64,000 nucleotides of DNA. Source: an uncultured Clostridia bacterium. Lineage in GTDB: Bacteria > Bacillota > Clostridia > Lachnospirales > CAG-274. Positions 49,509 to 57,900 of this stretch are shown here, in pieces. Positions within the stretch are counted from its first letter, which is position 1. Each line of letters starts with the position of its first letter. The notes under the pieces were generated by a model, which did not search any database, was not told the origin of the DNA, and worked only from the letters and a program-made list of their open reading frames with translations. Position numbers and translations under genes: made by a program. The stretch covers positions 13,662 to 77,661 of the forward strand of contig CAJTVH010000006.1 in the NCBI GenBank assembly GCA_910579745.1. The letters are read 5' to 3'.

Positions 49509-50667
49509 GATTTTGGTTGCGGATGAAAACGAACAAACTGTGGATCTGATTGGTAAGATACTGTTTAATTCAGACTATGAAATTTATACGGCTTACTCAG
49601 GTAAGGTGGCTTTAACTAAAATTGAGATGATTAAACCAGACCTTATCATTATTAATACCGATTTTTCGGATATGAGCGGATTTGACATATGTAAAAAGCT
49701 TAAAGCCAATTCGGAAACAAATTGTATTCCTATTCTTATGCTTGCCGCTGTTATAACCAAAGACATTGGTTTGAGGTGCGTTTATTCCGGTGTTGACGAT
49801 TATATCTCAAAAGTGTTTGACGGAACTATTTTTATAGCCAAAGTAAAATCTCTTTTGAGGGTTAAACATTTGAGCGATAGAATTAAGACTCAGTACGAGG
49901 AACTTAAAGAAAAAAATGAGGTTATTGATTTTCAGCTAAAAATGGCTAGACGTGTTCAAAGGTCTATTATAAGAAAACTTGATATGACTGTAAGCGGGAC
50001 AAAAATTTTAAGCAAATATCTTCCGGCGCTTGAGGTGGGTGGAGATTTTTACAGTGTTAAAGAACTTGACAACAGTCATATTGGACTTATTATAGGAGAC
50101 GTTTCTGGTCACGGTATATCAGCCGCTCTTTTGACGGCTACTTTATCCATGATGTTTGACACGATGGCGTCGGTTCATAAAATGCCGGACTCTCTGCTTA
50201 AAGAGATGAACAACCAATTTTGCAAAATTTTTAAACACACGGGAAATGAAATGTATGTATGCATGTTTTACGCCATAGTGGATACCGTTAATTTTGTTAT
50301 AACATATTCTAACGCCGGACAGGTTTATCCGGTTTTTGTTGACAACAAAAACGAGTCTATGCTTGAGCTTGAGCTTGGAGGGATTCCTATCGGTCTTATG
50401 AGTGAGTCTTCTTATGAGGTTAAGGAAACAAAATATTCCCCGGGGGATTATTTGTTTTTTCATACGGATGGCCTTTCAGATTTCTTCTATAAAAGAGAAC
50501 CTGATAAATTCGGCGAGAAAATTAAAGAATGTCTTAAAGATAATATTAACAGGCATGGGGAAGACCTTGAATCTATTATAGAGGGTGTGCTTAACGAGTT
50601 TTACGACTATGACGAGAAAAACAAATTTGAGAAAGACGATATAAGCATTATTTTATGCAAGCTTTGA
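49501..50667 (+). CDS. Receiver-PP2C phosphatase of RsbU/SpoIIE type with degenerate receiver
   Basis: A 388 aa protein. Residues 1-120 form a receiver-like domain, about 120-150 a coiled linker (RIKTQYEELKEKNEVIDFQL), and about 165-388 a PP2C phosphatase with GGDFYSV, IGDVSGHGISAAL and FFHTDGLSD. The phosphatase would dephosphorylate the STAS protein. In the receiver the acidic pair (Asp8, Glu9) and Lys104 remain, but Asn52 stands where the phosphoacceptor Asp is expected and Ala82 replaces the conserved Thr/Ser. It may be controlled without phosphorylation. ATG at 49501 after AAGGTGGAG; a TTG three bases upstream is rejected. Confidence 0.92.
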   Translation: MDKILVADENEQTVDLIGKILFNSDYEIYTAYSGKVALTKIEMIKPDLIIINTDFSDMSGFDICKKLKANSETNCIPILMLAAVITKDIGLRCVYSGVDDYISKVFDGTIFIAKVKSLLRVKHLSDRIKTQYEELKEKNEVIDFQLKMARRVQRSIIRKLDMTVSGTKILSKYLPALEVGGDFYSVKELDNSHIGLIIGDVSGHGISAALLTATLSMMFDTMASVHKMPDSLLKEMNNQFCKIFKHTGNEMYVCMFYAIVDTVNFVITYSNAGQVYPVFVDNKNESMLELELGGIPIGLMSESSYEVKETKYSPGDYLFFHTDGLSDFFYKREPDKFGEKIKECLKDNINRHGEDLESIIEGVLNEFYDYDEKNKFEKDDISIILCKL

Positions 50668-50759
50668 AAAAGGCGGATGTGTATTAAAAAAGACCTGACG
50701 TAAACTTTATTTAGGATATGACTATGGTATTAATTTTTATATAGTTTAAAATTTTTTTG

Positions 50760-50788
50760 TTGCATAATTTTTAGGGATATGATATATT
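50760..50788 (+). promoter_or_regulatory. Promoter of the aspS2-gatCAB leader
   Basis: TTGCAT (50760-50765), 17-base spacer, TATATT (50783-50788). Confidence 0.5.
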
Positions 50789-50822
50789 ATTATCGTTATA
50801 AAAATTTTTCAAATATTTAACG

Positions 50823-51112
50823 GCTTTGACAAAGAGGAGTAACAAAGAGAAACTTATCAGGGAGCGGGCGACTTGACTGAAATTGCCCGTTATGACACTC
50901 TTTTGTGAAAAACGCTTTTGAGCTTACTTTTTGAAAGAAACCCTGTTTTTATGAGCGGCTGGGATTTTATTAGAAAAGTACGGGTTACACACGTTATTGT
51001 GTTTTATGAAGCGGGCAAAAAGTATTTTATTTTTGTCAATTTAGGTGGTACCGCGGATTTTTTATTGTTTCCGTCCTTAAAATTAATTTTTTTAGGGCGG
51101 ATTTTTTTACGC
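50823..51112 (+). promoter_or_regulatory. T-box riboswitch, asparagine specific
   Basis: Stem I starts TTGACAAAGAGGAGTAACAA. The specifier region reads GAA-A-AAC-GCTTTTGAG, with AAC (Asn) at 50911-50913 in the same context as CTC and ACC in the leuA and thrS leaders. The T-box TTAGGTGGTACCGCGGA is at 51041-51057 and the terminator CCGTCCTTAAAA/TTTAGGGCGG with T7 is at 51070-51108. Control by uncharged tRNA-Asn fits the downstream genes, which make Asn-tRNA. Confidence 0.9.
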
Positions 51113-51156
51113 ACGGAGGAGCCTAACGGAAAATTTTTTTAGGAGGTAACTTTTTA

Positions 51157-52491
51157 ATGATTAAAGTAAATGGTGTAAGCGCAAGTAAAGACCTTGAGAT
51201 TAAAGAACTTCTGGCTCTTGACGAAAACGGGAGAAAAGGGGTTCGCGTGCATGGTATGATTTATAATATTCGTGATATGGGTGATTTTGCTTTTGTTATT
51301 TTAAGAAAAAGAGGCGGTCTTGTTCAGTGTGTTTATAATAAAAACGGCGGAGAGGATGAGAAAGAGCTTCTTAAAGAGGAAAATTCTGTCGTTGTCACTG
51401 GCGACGTGGGAGATGAGCCAAGAGCGGTAAACGGAATTGAGATAAGGGTTTCCGAAATGAGACTTTTATCTTCTCCCGCCGAGGAACTGCCTTTTGCCAT
51501 AAATAAAAGAAATCTTAATATTTCTATCGAAAATGAGCTGCCTATCAGACCGATTACTTTAAGAAACGAGAGAAGAAGGACTATATTTAAGCTACAGGCG
51601 GGTCTTGTGGAAGCTTTTAGAGCCTTTTTCGCGGAAAACGAGTTTACGGAGATTTTCTCACCGAAAATTGTAGCCGCCGGAGCCGAGGGTGGGGCGAATA
51701 TTTTTAAACTTGAGTATTTTGGTAAAAAGGCGTATCTCGCTCAAAGCCCGCAGTTTTATAAACAAATGCTTATTCCTGTTTATGAAAGGGTTTTTGAGAT
51801 AGCCCCTGTTTTCAGAGCTGAAAAACATGAGACGGTGAGACACTTAAACGAGTATATAGGCGTTGATTTTGAGATGGGCTTTATTGAGAGTTTCTATGAT
51901 ATTATAAATATGGAAACAGGAATGCTCAAATTCGCTTTTAAGTATGTTAAGGAAAATTATTCGGACTGTGTTAAAAAGCTTAACATTGAGCTTCCCGCTA
52001 TTGATGAGATTCCTTGTGTTAAATTTAAAGAGGCTAAAGAAATGGTTGCCGCTAAATACAACAGAAAAATTAAGGATCCTTATGACCTTGAACCGGAGGA
52101 GGAAAGACTTATAAGCCAGCTTTTTAAAGAGGAGTATAACAGCGATTTTGTTTTTGTCACGCATTATCCCATTAAAAAACGTCCTTTCTACGCTATGGAC
52201 GACCCGGAAAATGAGAAATATACGCTGAGTTTCGACTTGCTTTACAACGGTATGGAGATTACGACGGGAGGGCAGCGTATTCACGATTATAAAACACAAG
52301 TTGACAAGATGATTTCAAAGGGGCTTAATCCGGATGATTTTGAAAGTTATCTTATGCTCCACAAGCAGGGATGTCCTCCGCACGGAGGTCTTGGAATGGG
52401 ACTTGAGAGATTTTTAATGAAGCTTATCGACGAGAAAAATATTAGGGCGACATCTATGTTTCCGAGGGATATTACAAGGCTTAACCCATAA
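51157..52491 (+). CDS. aspS2: Archaeal-type (probably non-discriminating) aspartate--tRNA(Asp/Asn) ligase
   Basis: A 444 aa class IIb synthetase: N-terminal OB anticodon domain (about 1-110), then the catalytic domain with FSPKIVAAGAEGGANIFKL, LAQSPQFYKQM, motif 2 FRAEKHETVRHLNEY and motif 3 GGLGMGLERFLM. The EGGANIF and QSPQFYKQ motifs and the lack of the bacterial GAD insertion place it with archaeal AspRS rather than bacterial AspRS or true AsnRS. Next to gatCAB and under an Asn T-box, it most likely puts Asp on tRNA-Asn for transamidation, as known for AspRS2 in other clostridia. AAGGAGAC-like TTAGGAGG precedes the ATG. An asnS label would be the main alternative. Confidence 0.85.
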   Translation: MIKVNGVSASKDLEIKELLALDENGRKGVRVHGMIYNIRDMGDFAFVILRKRGGLVQCVYNKNGGEDEKELLKEENSVVVTGDVGDEPRAVNGIEIRVSEMRLLSSPAEELPFAINKRNLNISIENELPIRPITLRNERRRTIFKLQAGLVEAFRAFFAENEFTEIFSPKIVAAGAEGGANIFKLEYFGKKAYLAQSPQFYKQMLIPVYERVFEIAPVFRAEKHETVRHLNEYIGVDFEMGFIESFYDIINMETGMLKFAFKYVKENYSDCVKKLNIELPAIDEIPCVKFKEAKEMVAAKYNRKIKDPYDLEPEEERLISQLFKEEYNSDFVFVTHYPIKKRPFYAMDDPENEKYTLSFDLLYNGMEITTGGQRIHDYKTQVDKMISKGLNPDDFESYLMLHKQGCPPHGGLGMGLERFLMKLIDEKNIRATSMFPRDITRLNP

Positions 52492-52612
52492 AATCGCATA
52501 GCATACCAATATTTTTATAATATGCCTACGAAGTGTAACTGAAAAAGATTTGTAAGGCGGCTTTGGAGAGATTATGAAACGGGACTAATGTCAGAAAAGG
52601 AGGATTTTTTGT

Positions 52613-52900
52613 ATGCAGATTAATAATGAACTTATTACTTATCTTGAAGACCTTTCAAGACTGACTCTTTCAAAGGAAGAAGAGGAGAAGGCGAAAGTTG
52701 ACCTTGAGAAAATATTGAATTATATAGATAAGCTTAACGAGCTTGACACGACGGATGTCGAGGCGATTTCCCATCCGTTTGCTTTTACTAATAATTTCAG
52801 GGACGATGTTACTGTCGATTCCACGGACAGAGATATTATTTTAGCGAACGCTCCAATGAAAAAGGACGGCTGTTTTAAAGTTCCAAAAACTGTTGATTAA
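52613..52900 (+). CDS. gatC: Asp/Glu-tRNA amidotransferase subunit C
   Basis: A 95 aa linker subunit that holds GatA and GatB together. YLEDLSRLTLSKEEEEKAKV and DVEAISHPFAFTNNFRDDVT are characteristic. AAAGGAGG precedes the ATG. It lies 122 bases after aspS2 and 13 before gatA. Confidence 0.95.
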   Translation: MQINNELITYLEDLSRLTLSKEEEEKAKVDLEKILNYIDKLNELDTTDVEAISHPFAFTNNFRDDVTVDSTDRDIILANAPMKKDGCFKVPKTVD

Positions 52901-52912
52901 GGAGAGTGTATT

Positions 52913-54391
52913 ATGGATTTTTCTAATAAAACCGCTCTTGAGATAGGGCAGATGATTAAAAATAAAGAGGTAAGCTCTGTTGAGGTTACCAAGCAAACGC
53001 TTGAGAACATTAAAAATACGGAGAAAGATATAAACGCTTATATTTCTGTTCTTGAGGAAAAGGCGATTGAAAACGCCAAGAAAGTTCAGGAAAGAATTGA
53101 CAGCGGAGAAGAGCTTTCACCCCTTGCCGGAGTTCCTATGGCGATTAAAGACAATATATGCACAAAAGGAGTCAACACCACATGCGGATCAAAAATGCTT
53201 GAAAGCTTTATTCCGCCTTATAACGCCACTGTCACGGATAAACTTGACGCGGCGGGGGCTGTTGTCTTAGGCAAGCTTAATATGGATGAGTTCGCTATGG
53301 GAGGATCTACAGAGACTTCCTATTTCGGGTCCACAAAAAATCCATGGGATTTGGAAAGGGTTCCTGGGGGGTCGTCGGGAGGTTCCGCCGCGGCTGTAGC
53401 GGCTGAGGAAGCGGTTTATACATTGGGCTCTGACACGGGAGGATCTATAAGGCAACCGTGTTCGTTCTGCGGTGTTTCGGGAATCAAACCCACATATGGA
53501 GCGGTTTCGAGATATGGTCTTGTGGCTTTCGCCTCTTCTCTTGACCAAATTGGGCCTGTGGGCAGGGACATTAAAGACTGCGCGGCTGTTCTTGAAATTA
53601 TTTCAGGGCACGATTTAAAGGACTCAACCTCTATAAAAAACTCGGTTTTTGATTTTTCGGATTCTTTTACGGGGGACGTTAAGGGCCTTAAAATAGGTAT
53701 TCCTAAAAATTATTTTGGCGATGGTCTTGACGCCGACGTTAAAGAGGCTGTTTTAAAAGCTTCCGAAAATCTTAAAAGCTTAGGCGCGGAAATAAGCGAG
53801 TTTGAGATGCCAGTTATCGATTACGCTATACCGGCTTATTATGTTGTGGCCTGCGCCGAGGCGAGTTCAAACCTTTCAAGATATGATGGTATAAAATACG
53901 GTTTTAGAAGCGAAAAGGGAGACGGTATACTAGACGTCTTTTATAACTCAAGAAGCGAGGGCTTCGGCATGGAAGTTAAAAGACGTATTATGTTAGGCTC
54001 TTTTGTTTTAAGCTCAGGCTATTACGACGCTTATTACAAAAAAGGTCTTCGCGTTAGGGGACTTATTAAAAATAATTTTGACGAGGCTTTCTCAAAATAC
54101 GATATGATTTTATCACCGACGGCTCCGACTACCGCTTTTAAACTCGGTGAAAATACTTCTGACCCTCTCAAAATGTATTTGGGGGATATTTATACAGTTT
54201 CCGTAAATCTCGCCGGTATTCCCGCCGTGAATGTTCCATGCGGATTTGGTGAAAACGGTATGCCTATTGGTATGCAGCTTATTGGAAATGCGTTCAGCGA
54301 GCCTGTATTGGTTAAAGCGGCTTACGCTTTTCAGTCAAATACGGATTTTCATTTAAAAAAGCCCGAAATTGTTAAAGGAGGTCAAGCGTAA
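52913..54391 (+). CDS. gatA: Asp/Glu-tRNA amidotransferase subunit A
   Basis: A 492 aa amidase that releases ammonia from glutamine and channels it to GatB. The Ser-cisSer-Lys triad is present: Lys in PMAIKDNI, the cis-Ser and nucleophile Ser in DTGGSIRQPCSFCG, and VPGGSSGGSAAAVAAEEAVY. Length is typical. GGAGAG precedes the ATG; its stop overlaps the gatB start by one base (TAATG). Confidence 0.98.
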   Translation: MDFSNKTALEIGQMIKNKEVSSVEVTKQTLENIKNTEKDINAYISVLEEKAIENAKKVQERIDSGEELSPLAGVPMAIKDNICTKGVNTTCGSKMLESFIPPYNATVTDKLDAAGAVVLGKLNMDEFAMGGSTETSYFGSTKNPWDLERVPGGSSGGSAAAVAAEEAVYTLGSDTGGSIRQPCSFCGVSGIKPTYGAVSRYGLVAFASSLDQIGPVGRDIKDCAAVLEIISGHDLKDSTSIKNSVFDFSDSFTGDVKGLKIGIPKNYFGDGLDADVKEAVLKASENLKSLGAEISEFEMPVIDYAIPAYYVVACAEASSNLSRYDGIKYGFRSEKGDGILDVFYNSRSEGFGMEVKRRIMLGSFVLSSGYYDAYYKKGLRVRGLIKNNFDEAFSKYDMILSPTAPTTAFKLGENTSDPLKMYLGDIYTVSVNLAGIPAVNVPCGFGENGMPIGMQLIGNAFSEPVLVKAAYAFQSNTDFHLKKPEIVKGGQA

Positions 54392-55824
54392 TGAATTATG
54401 AAACAGTAGTTGGTCTTGAGGTTCATGTTGAGCTTTCCACGAAGTCGAAAATATTCTGCGGATGTACGACTGAATTCGGCGGGGAACCGAACACACATGT
54501 CTGCCCCGTTTGTACGGGTATGCCAGGAAGTCTGCCTGTTATGAACAAAAGTGTTGTTGAGTTCGCTATAAGAGCGGGACTTGCCCTTAACTGCGATATT
54601 ACGAGATACAATAAATTCGACAGAAAAAATTATTTTTATCCCGACCTTCCTAAAGCTTATCAGGTTTCTCAGTTATATTTGCCAATCTGCCAAAACGGTA
54701 AAGTTGAGATTGAGGTTGACGGGGTGAAAAAGTATATAGGCATTCACGAGATTCATATGGAGGAGGACGCCGGAAAGCTTATACATGATCCGTGGGATGA
54801 CTGTACCCTTGTAGATTATAACAGATGCGGAGTACCTCTTTTGGAAATAGTATCGGAGGCTGATTTCAGAAGCGCCGACGAGGTTATCGCTTATCTCACG
54901 AAGCTTAGGGATATTATGATGTATCTTGGGGTTTCAGACTGTAAAATGCAGGAGGGTTCTATGCGAGCCGACGTAAACGTTTCAGTGAGGCCTGTTGGGC
55001 AAAAAGAGTTTGGTACAAGAAGTGAAATGAAAAATATGAACTCTTTTAAAGCTATTTTCAGAGCGATTAATTTTGAGGCCAAACGTCAGATTGAGATTCT
55101 TGAGGAAGGCGGAAAAGTTGTTCAGGAAACGAGAAGATGGGACGAGAATAAAGACGCCAGTTTCGCTATGCGATCTAAAGAAAACGCTCAGGACTACCGT
55201 TATTTCCCTGAGCCGGATTTGCTTCCTATTGAGATAAGCGAAAGCTGGATTGAGGAGGTTGAAAGCAATTTACCGGAGCTTCCGGAAGACAAGAGGGCGA
55301 GATATATAAGCGAGTTTGGTCTTAGTGAGTACGACGCCGGAGTTATTACTTCCGCTAAACAGCTTGCCTATCTTTTTGAGGATACTACAGCCATATGCGG
55401 TAAGCCTAAGGAAGCCTGCAACCTTATTATGGGAGAGCTTATGCGGCTTTTAAGCGAGACGTCTGCTTTGCCAGAGGATATTAATGTGGACCCTAAAAAA
55501 GCCGCTGATTTAATTAATCTTATTGCTGACGGAAAAATTAACAGAAGCGTTGGCAAAGAGGTTTTTGAGGAAATTTTTAGAAATGACGTCGAGCCGGTTA
55601 AATATGTTGAGGAAAAAGGTCTCTTGATGCTCAACGACGACAGTCTCGTATCAGAGACTATAGATAAAGTTATCGCCGATAACCCCAAAAGCGTCGATGA
55701 CTTTAAAAGCGGAAAAGAAAAGGCGTTTGGTTTCCTTGTTGGACAGACCATGAAAGCTCTCAAGGGGAAAGCGAATCCTCAGGCTGTCAATAAAATATTG
55801 AAAGAAAAACTTAAAAGTTTGTAG
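54391..55824 (+). CDS. gatB: Asp/Glu-tRNA amidotransferase subunit B
   Basis: A 477 aa kinase/transamidase subunit that activates Asp or Glu on tRNA and adds the amide. ETVVGLEVHVELSTKSKIFC opens the cradle domain. A zinc-type Cys set (CGC...CPVC) and the C-terminal YqeY-like tail domain (NRSVGKEVFEEI to NKILKEKLKSL) complete it. AAGGAGGTC precedes the ATG. It is the last gene of the operon. Confidence 0.98.
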   Translation: MNYETVVGLEVHVELSTKSKIFCGCTTEFGGEPNTHVCPVCTGMPGSLPVMNKSVVEFAIRAGLALNCDITRYNKFDRKNYFYPDLPKAYQVSQLYLPICQNGKVEIEVDGVKKYIGIHEIHMEEDAGKLIHDPWDDCTLVDYNRCGVPLLEIVSEADFRSADEVIAYLTKLRDIMMYLGVSDCKMQEGSMRADVNVSVRPVGQKEFGTRSEMKNMNSFKAIFRAINFEAKRQIEILEEGGKVVQETRRWDENKDASFAMRSKENAQDYRYFPEPDLLPIEISESWIEEVESNLPELPEDKRARYISEFGLSEYDAGVITSAKQLAYLFEDTTAICGKPKEACNLIMGELMRLLSETSALPEDINVDPKKAADLINLIADGKINRSVGKEVFEEIFRNDVEPVKYVEEKGLLMLNDDSLVSETIDKVIADNPKSVDDFKSGKEKAFGFLVGQTMKALKGKANPQAVNKILKEKLKSL

Positions 55825-55844
55825 TTAAATTTTGTATATAAAAA

Positions 55845-55876
55845 AGGGGGCGTGTCTTTTTTAGAGGACACGTCCC
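55845..55876 (-). terminator. Terminator of the ECF operon
   Basis: GGGGGCGTGTC pairs with GGACACGTCCCT. A T6 run follows on the minus strand, so it serves the anti-sigma gene ending at 55895; on the plus strand it may also stop gatB read-through. Confidence 0.75.
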
Positions 55877-55894
55877 TATAATGATAAGCTATTG

Positions 55895-56767
55895 TTAAAA
55901 TAAAGATGTTAGTTCCTCAATACCTTTATATGACGATTTAACCGCGCGTATAAGGCTTCCGTCTTCAGCGTTAATATCAAAGTAATAGTAATAACAGCTT
56001 CGGACTCCGTATGTTACCGTATATATATTAAGTTTTAAATCATTATCATAATAAAGACAGACGTTTTTTTCGGTCATATGGGATACAGACATGTTTAATT
56101 TGTTTTTAAGCAGTTCAGTCGCTGTATTTAACGCCTCTTCTTTGCTAATTCCGCCGTTTGCTATTACGGAGGTCTCAAATTGTTTTTGTTCTTTTAAAAA
56201 ATTTTCCCTTATTGCCGACGCTTCGCCGCTTTGAGATACGCTGTACTCTCTTTTGTAATTAAAGTCGATAATTTCCAGAAGTTCCTCGTCGGTCATCTCG
56301 TGTTCTGGCAAATAAAAGAAACTTGTGTCTTTTATATAACAAATTAGATCTTTTTTAGGCTGTTCTTTACTGTCTATTACTGTAATTTCTTTTTGTGGAA
56401 ATTTTCCGTTGTTATAATCAATGTAAAGTTTAGCCATACGCTCTCTTTCAGATTGAGAGTATTCCCTGGAGAAAATATCCGCTTCAGATGTTCGCTCGCT
56501 CATTATATTCTGAGTGTTTTTTATCTCATCTTTAGGCATATTTTCCATACGGGTTTTTACTAAAGACTGTATACCGGCGTATATAGGTATACCAGCGAGA
56601 AGTATTACTATAATAATAGACGCCGCTATTAATGGCCGTATTTTCTGTTGCTTTGTTTTATTTTTTTTGTCCTCTATTCTTTTTTTCACATTTTCAATAA
56701 TTTCTTTTTGTGTTTTTTCGCTCATATGAATATTATCCATTGTTTCTTTTATTTTTGATAAGTTCAT
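55895..56767 (-). CDS. Membrane anti-sigma-like protein with PepSY-like extracytoplasmic domain
   Basis: A 290 aa single-pass membrane protein. The cytoplasmic N-terminus (about 1-43, Lys/Glu-rich) would hold the sigma factor, TM is at about 45-68 (LIAASIIIVILLAGIPIYAG), and the outer part ends in a PepSY-like fold (ISKEEALNTATELLKNKLNM through DGSLIRAVKSSYKG). No zinc-type HxxxCxxC anti-sigma motif is seen, so the contact is of another class. Its ATG overlaps the sigma stop (ATGA), the usual sign of an ECF sigma/anti-sigma pair. Function is inferred from that context. Confidence 0.78.
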   Translation of the reverse strand: MNLSKIKETMDNIHMSEKTQKEIIENVKKRIEDKKNKTKQQKIRPLIAASIIIVILLAGIPIYAGIQSLVKTRMENMPKDEIKNTQNIMSERTSEADIFSREYSQSERERMAKLYIDYNNGKFPQKEITVIDSKEQPKKDLICYIKDTSFFYLPEHEMTDEELLEIIDFNYKREYSVSQSGEASAIRENFLKEQKQFETSVIANGGISKEEALNTATELLKNKLNMSVSHMTEKNVCLYYDNDLKLNIYTVTYGVRSCYYYYFDINAEDGSLIRAVKSSYKGIEELTSLF

Positions 56768-57225
56768 TTATATGCCTCCTTACATAATATGTACAGCTGT
56801 TTCCTGCCACGCTGCATTCTTTTTTTCACGGCGTTTTCAGAGATTTTTAGAATACCTGAGATTTCTTTGACGCTGTACCCTTCGGCGTAATACAGGTAAA
56901 TTACCATTTTTTGTTTTAAAGGGAGCTCAAGAAGCTCTGTTAATATCTCTTTATGTTCCTCGGCTGGAAGACTGTTAGCGAGTTCATCTATAGATATTTT
57001 AGGATGCCGTATTCTGAAACGAATCATATTGCGGCTTATATTTGTGGCGACTCGTATAAGCCAAGCTTTCTCATGGTTTTCATCTGAGAAATTAGGTCTT
57101 TTCTCTATATATACGCAAAATGTGTCTTGAACGGCGTCCTGAGCGTCATGTTCATCGCAAAGAATGATAATACAGACCTTGTAAATTAAGTTGTTGTATT
57201 TTATTACTGTTTCTTCTATATCCAT
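56764..57225 (-). CDS. ECF-type RNA polymerase sigma factor
   Basis: A 153 aa sigma factor with region 2 (EHDAQDAVQDTFCVYIEKRP) and region 4 (LPLKQKMVIYLYYAEGYSVK then EISGILKISENAVKKRMQRG helix-turn-helix). Region 3 is absent, as in ECF members. AAGGAGGTGAAAAAT places the ATG at 57225; 10 upstream in-frame codons are rejected. The next gene overlaps and probably encodes its anti-sigma. The regulon is unknown. Confidence 0.92.
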   Translation of the reverse strand: MDIEETVIKYNNLIYKVCIIILCDEHDAQDAVQDTFCVYIEKRPNFSDENHEKAWLIRVATNISRNMIRFRIRHPKISIDELANSLPAEEHKEILTELLELPLKQKMVIYLYYAEGYSVKEISGILKISENAVKKRMQRGRKQLYILCKEAYK

Positions 57226-57289
57226 ATTTTTCACCTCCTTATATTTATAAAACACCTGAGAATATTTAAAGGTGACATTTTTTATAATT

Positions 57290-57700
57290 TCTCGTAGGTA
57301 TTTTAGTTTTCAGATATGTTCTACATCAATTCAATCATAATTATAAGGGAAAAAACTTATTTTATTTGAGATTTTTTAGAGTGCCTTACAATCTTTTTAA
57401 ATTGGAATTGCTGTAAATAATTATAACTGACAAAAGGTTTTTCAGATACGTCCTAGTTAAAGCTATTTTGGTATAAATAGAAAAAATATTTTTTTCTATT
57501 TATTATGGAATTGCTATATATGAAGTATTGCTTTATTTCAAATACTTGGAAAAATATTTAAAAATCAGGCAAAGTATAGCTAAAATGATTTTTAGCCACT
57601 GAACTTATTTATTTTTAAGTTTGATGACTGTAAAGCAAAGTGTATTTTGATATGTTATCGGAAATATATACTCTATAAAAGTTTACAAATTTAATTTATA
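57290..57700. repeat. Gap with decayed family B and A ends
   Basis: GTATTTTAGTTTTCAGATATG (about 57298) is a family B end, and GAACTTATTTATTTTTAAGTTTGATGACTGTA-like sequence near 57600 is a family A right end. TTTTTTCTATTTATTATGGAATTGC blocks recur elsewhere. No gene is seen. Confidence 0.45.
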
Positions 57701-57707
57701 AAATATA

Positions 57708-57758
57708 TTGACAAAACGGAAAATGGTGGTATACTATAAAACATAGTATTTCTATATG
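57708..57758 (+). promoter_or_regulatory. Promoter and palindrome upstream of metY
   Basis: TTGACA (57708-57713), 16 bases, TATACT (57730-57735) with a TG-like extension. The -10 overlaps an inverted repeat ATACTA-TAAAACA-TAGTAT, a plausible operator for a sulfur-responsive repressor. The binding protein is not identified. Confidence 0.6.
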
Positions 57759-57900
57759 AAATATAAACAATTATAAACGCCGCATATGATAATAAAATTA
57801 AATTAAAAAAATAATGCGCTGAATATTCTGACGCAAAAAAATAAAAGTTTTATTGAAATTATATCAAATAATATATATAATATAAAGGAGATTGAGAATT

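Noticed and set aside
50907-50913. Dual Glu/Asn (GAA and AAC) specifier reading in the aspS2 T-box
   Set aside because: The GAA also precedes the specifier in the leuA and thrS T-boxes, so it is probably a conserved loop motif; dual sensing is left open but not claimed.
50918-51142. 74-codon open frame before aspS2
   Set aside because: It lies entirely inside the asparagine T-box and terminator.
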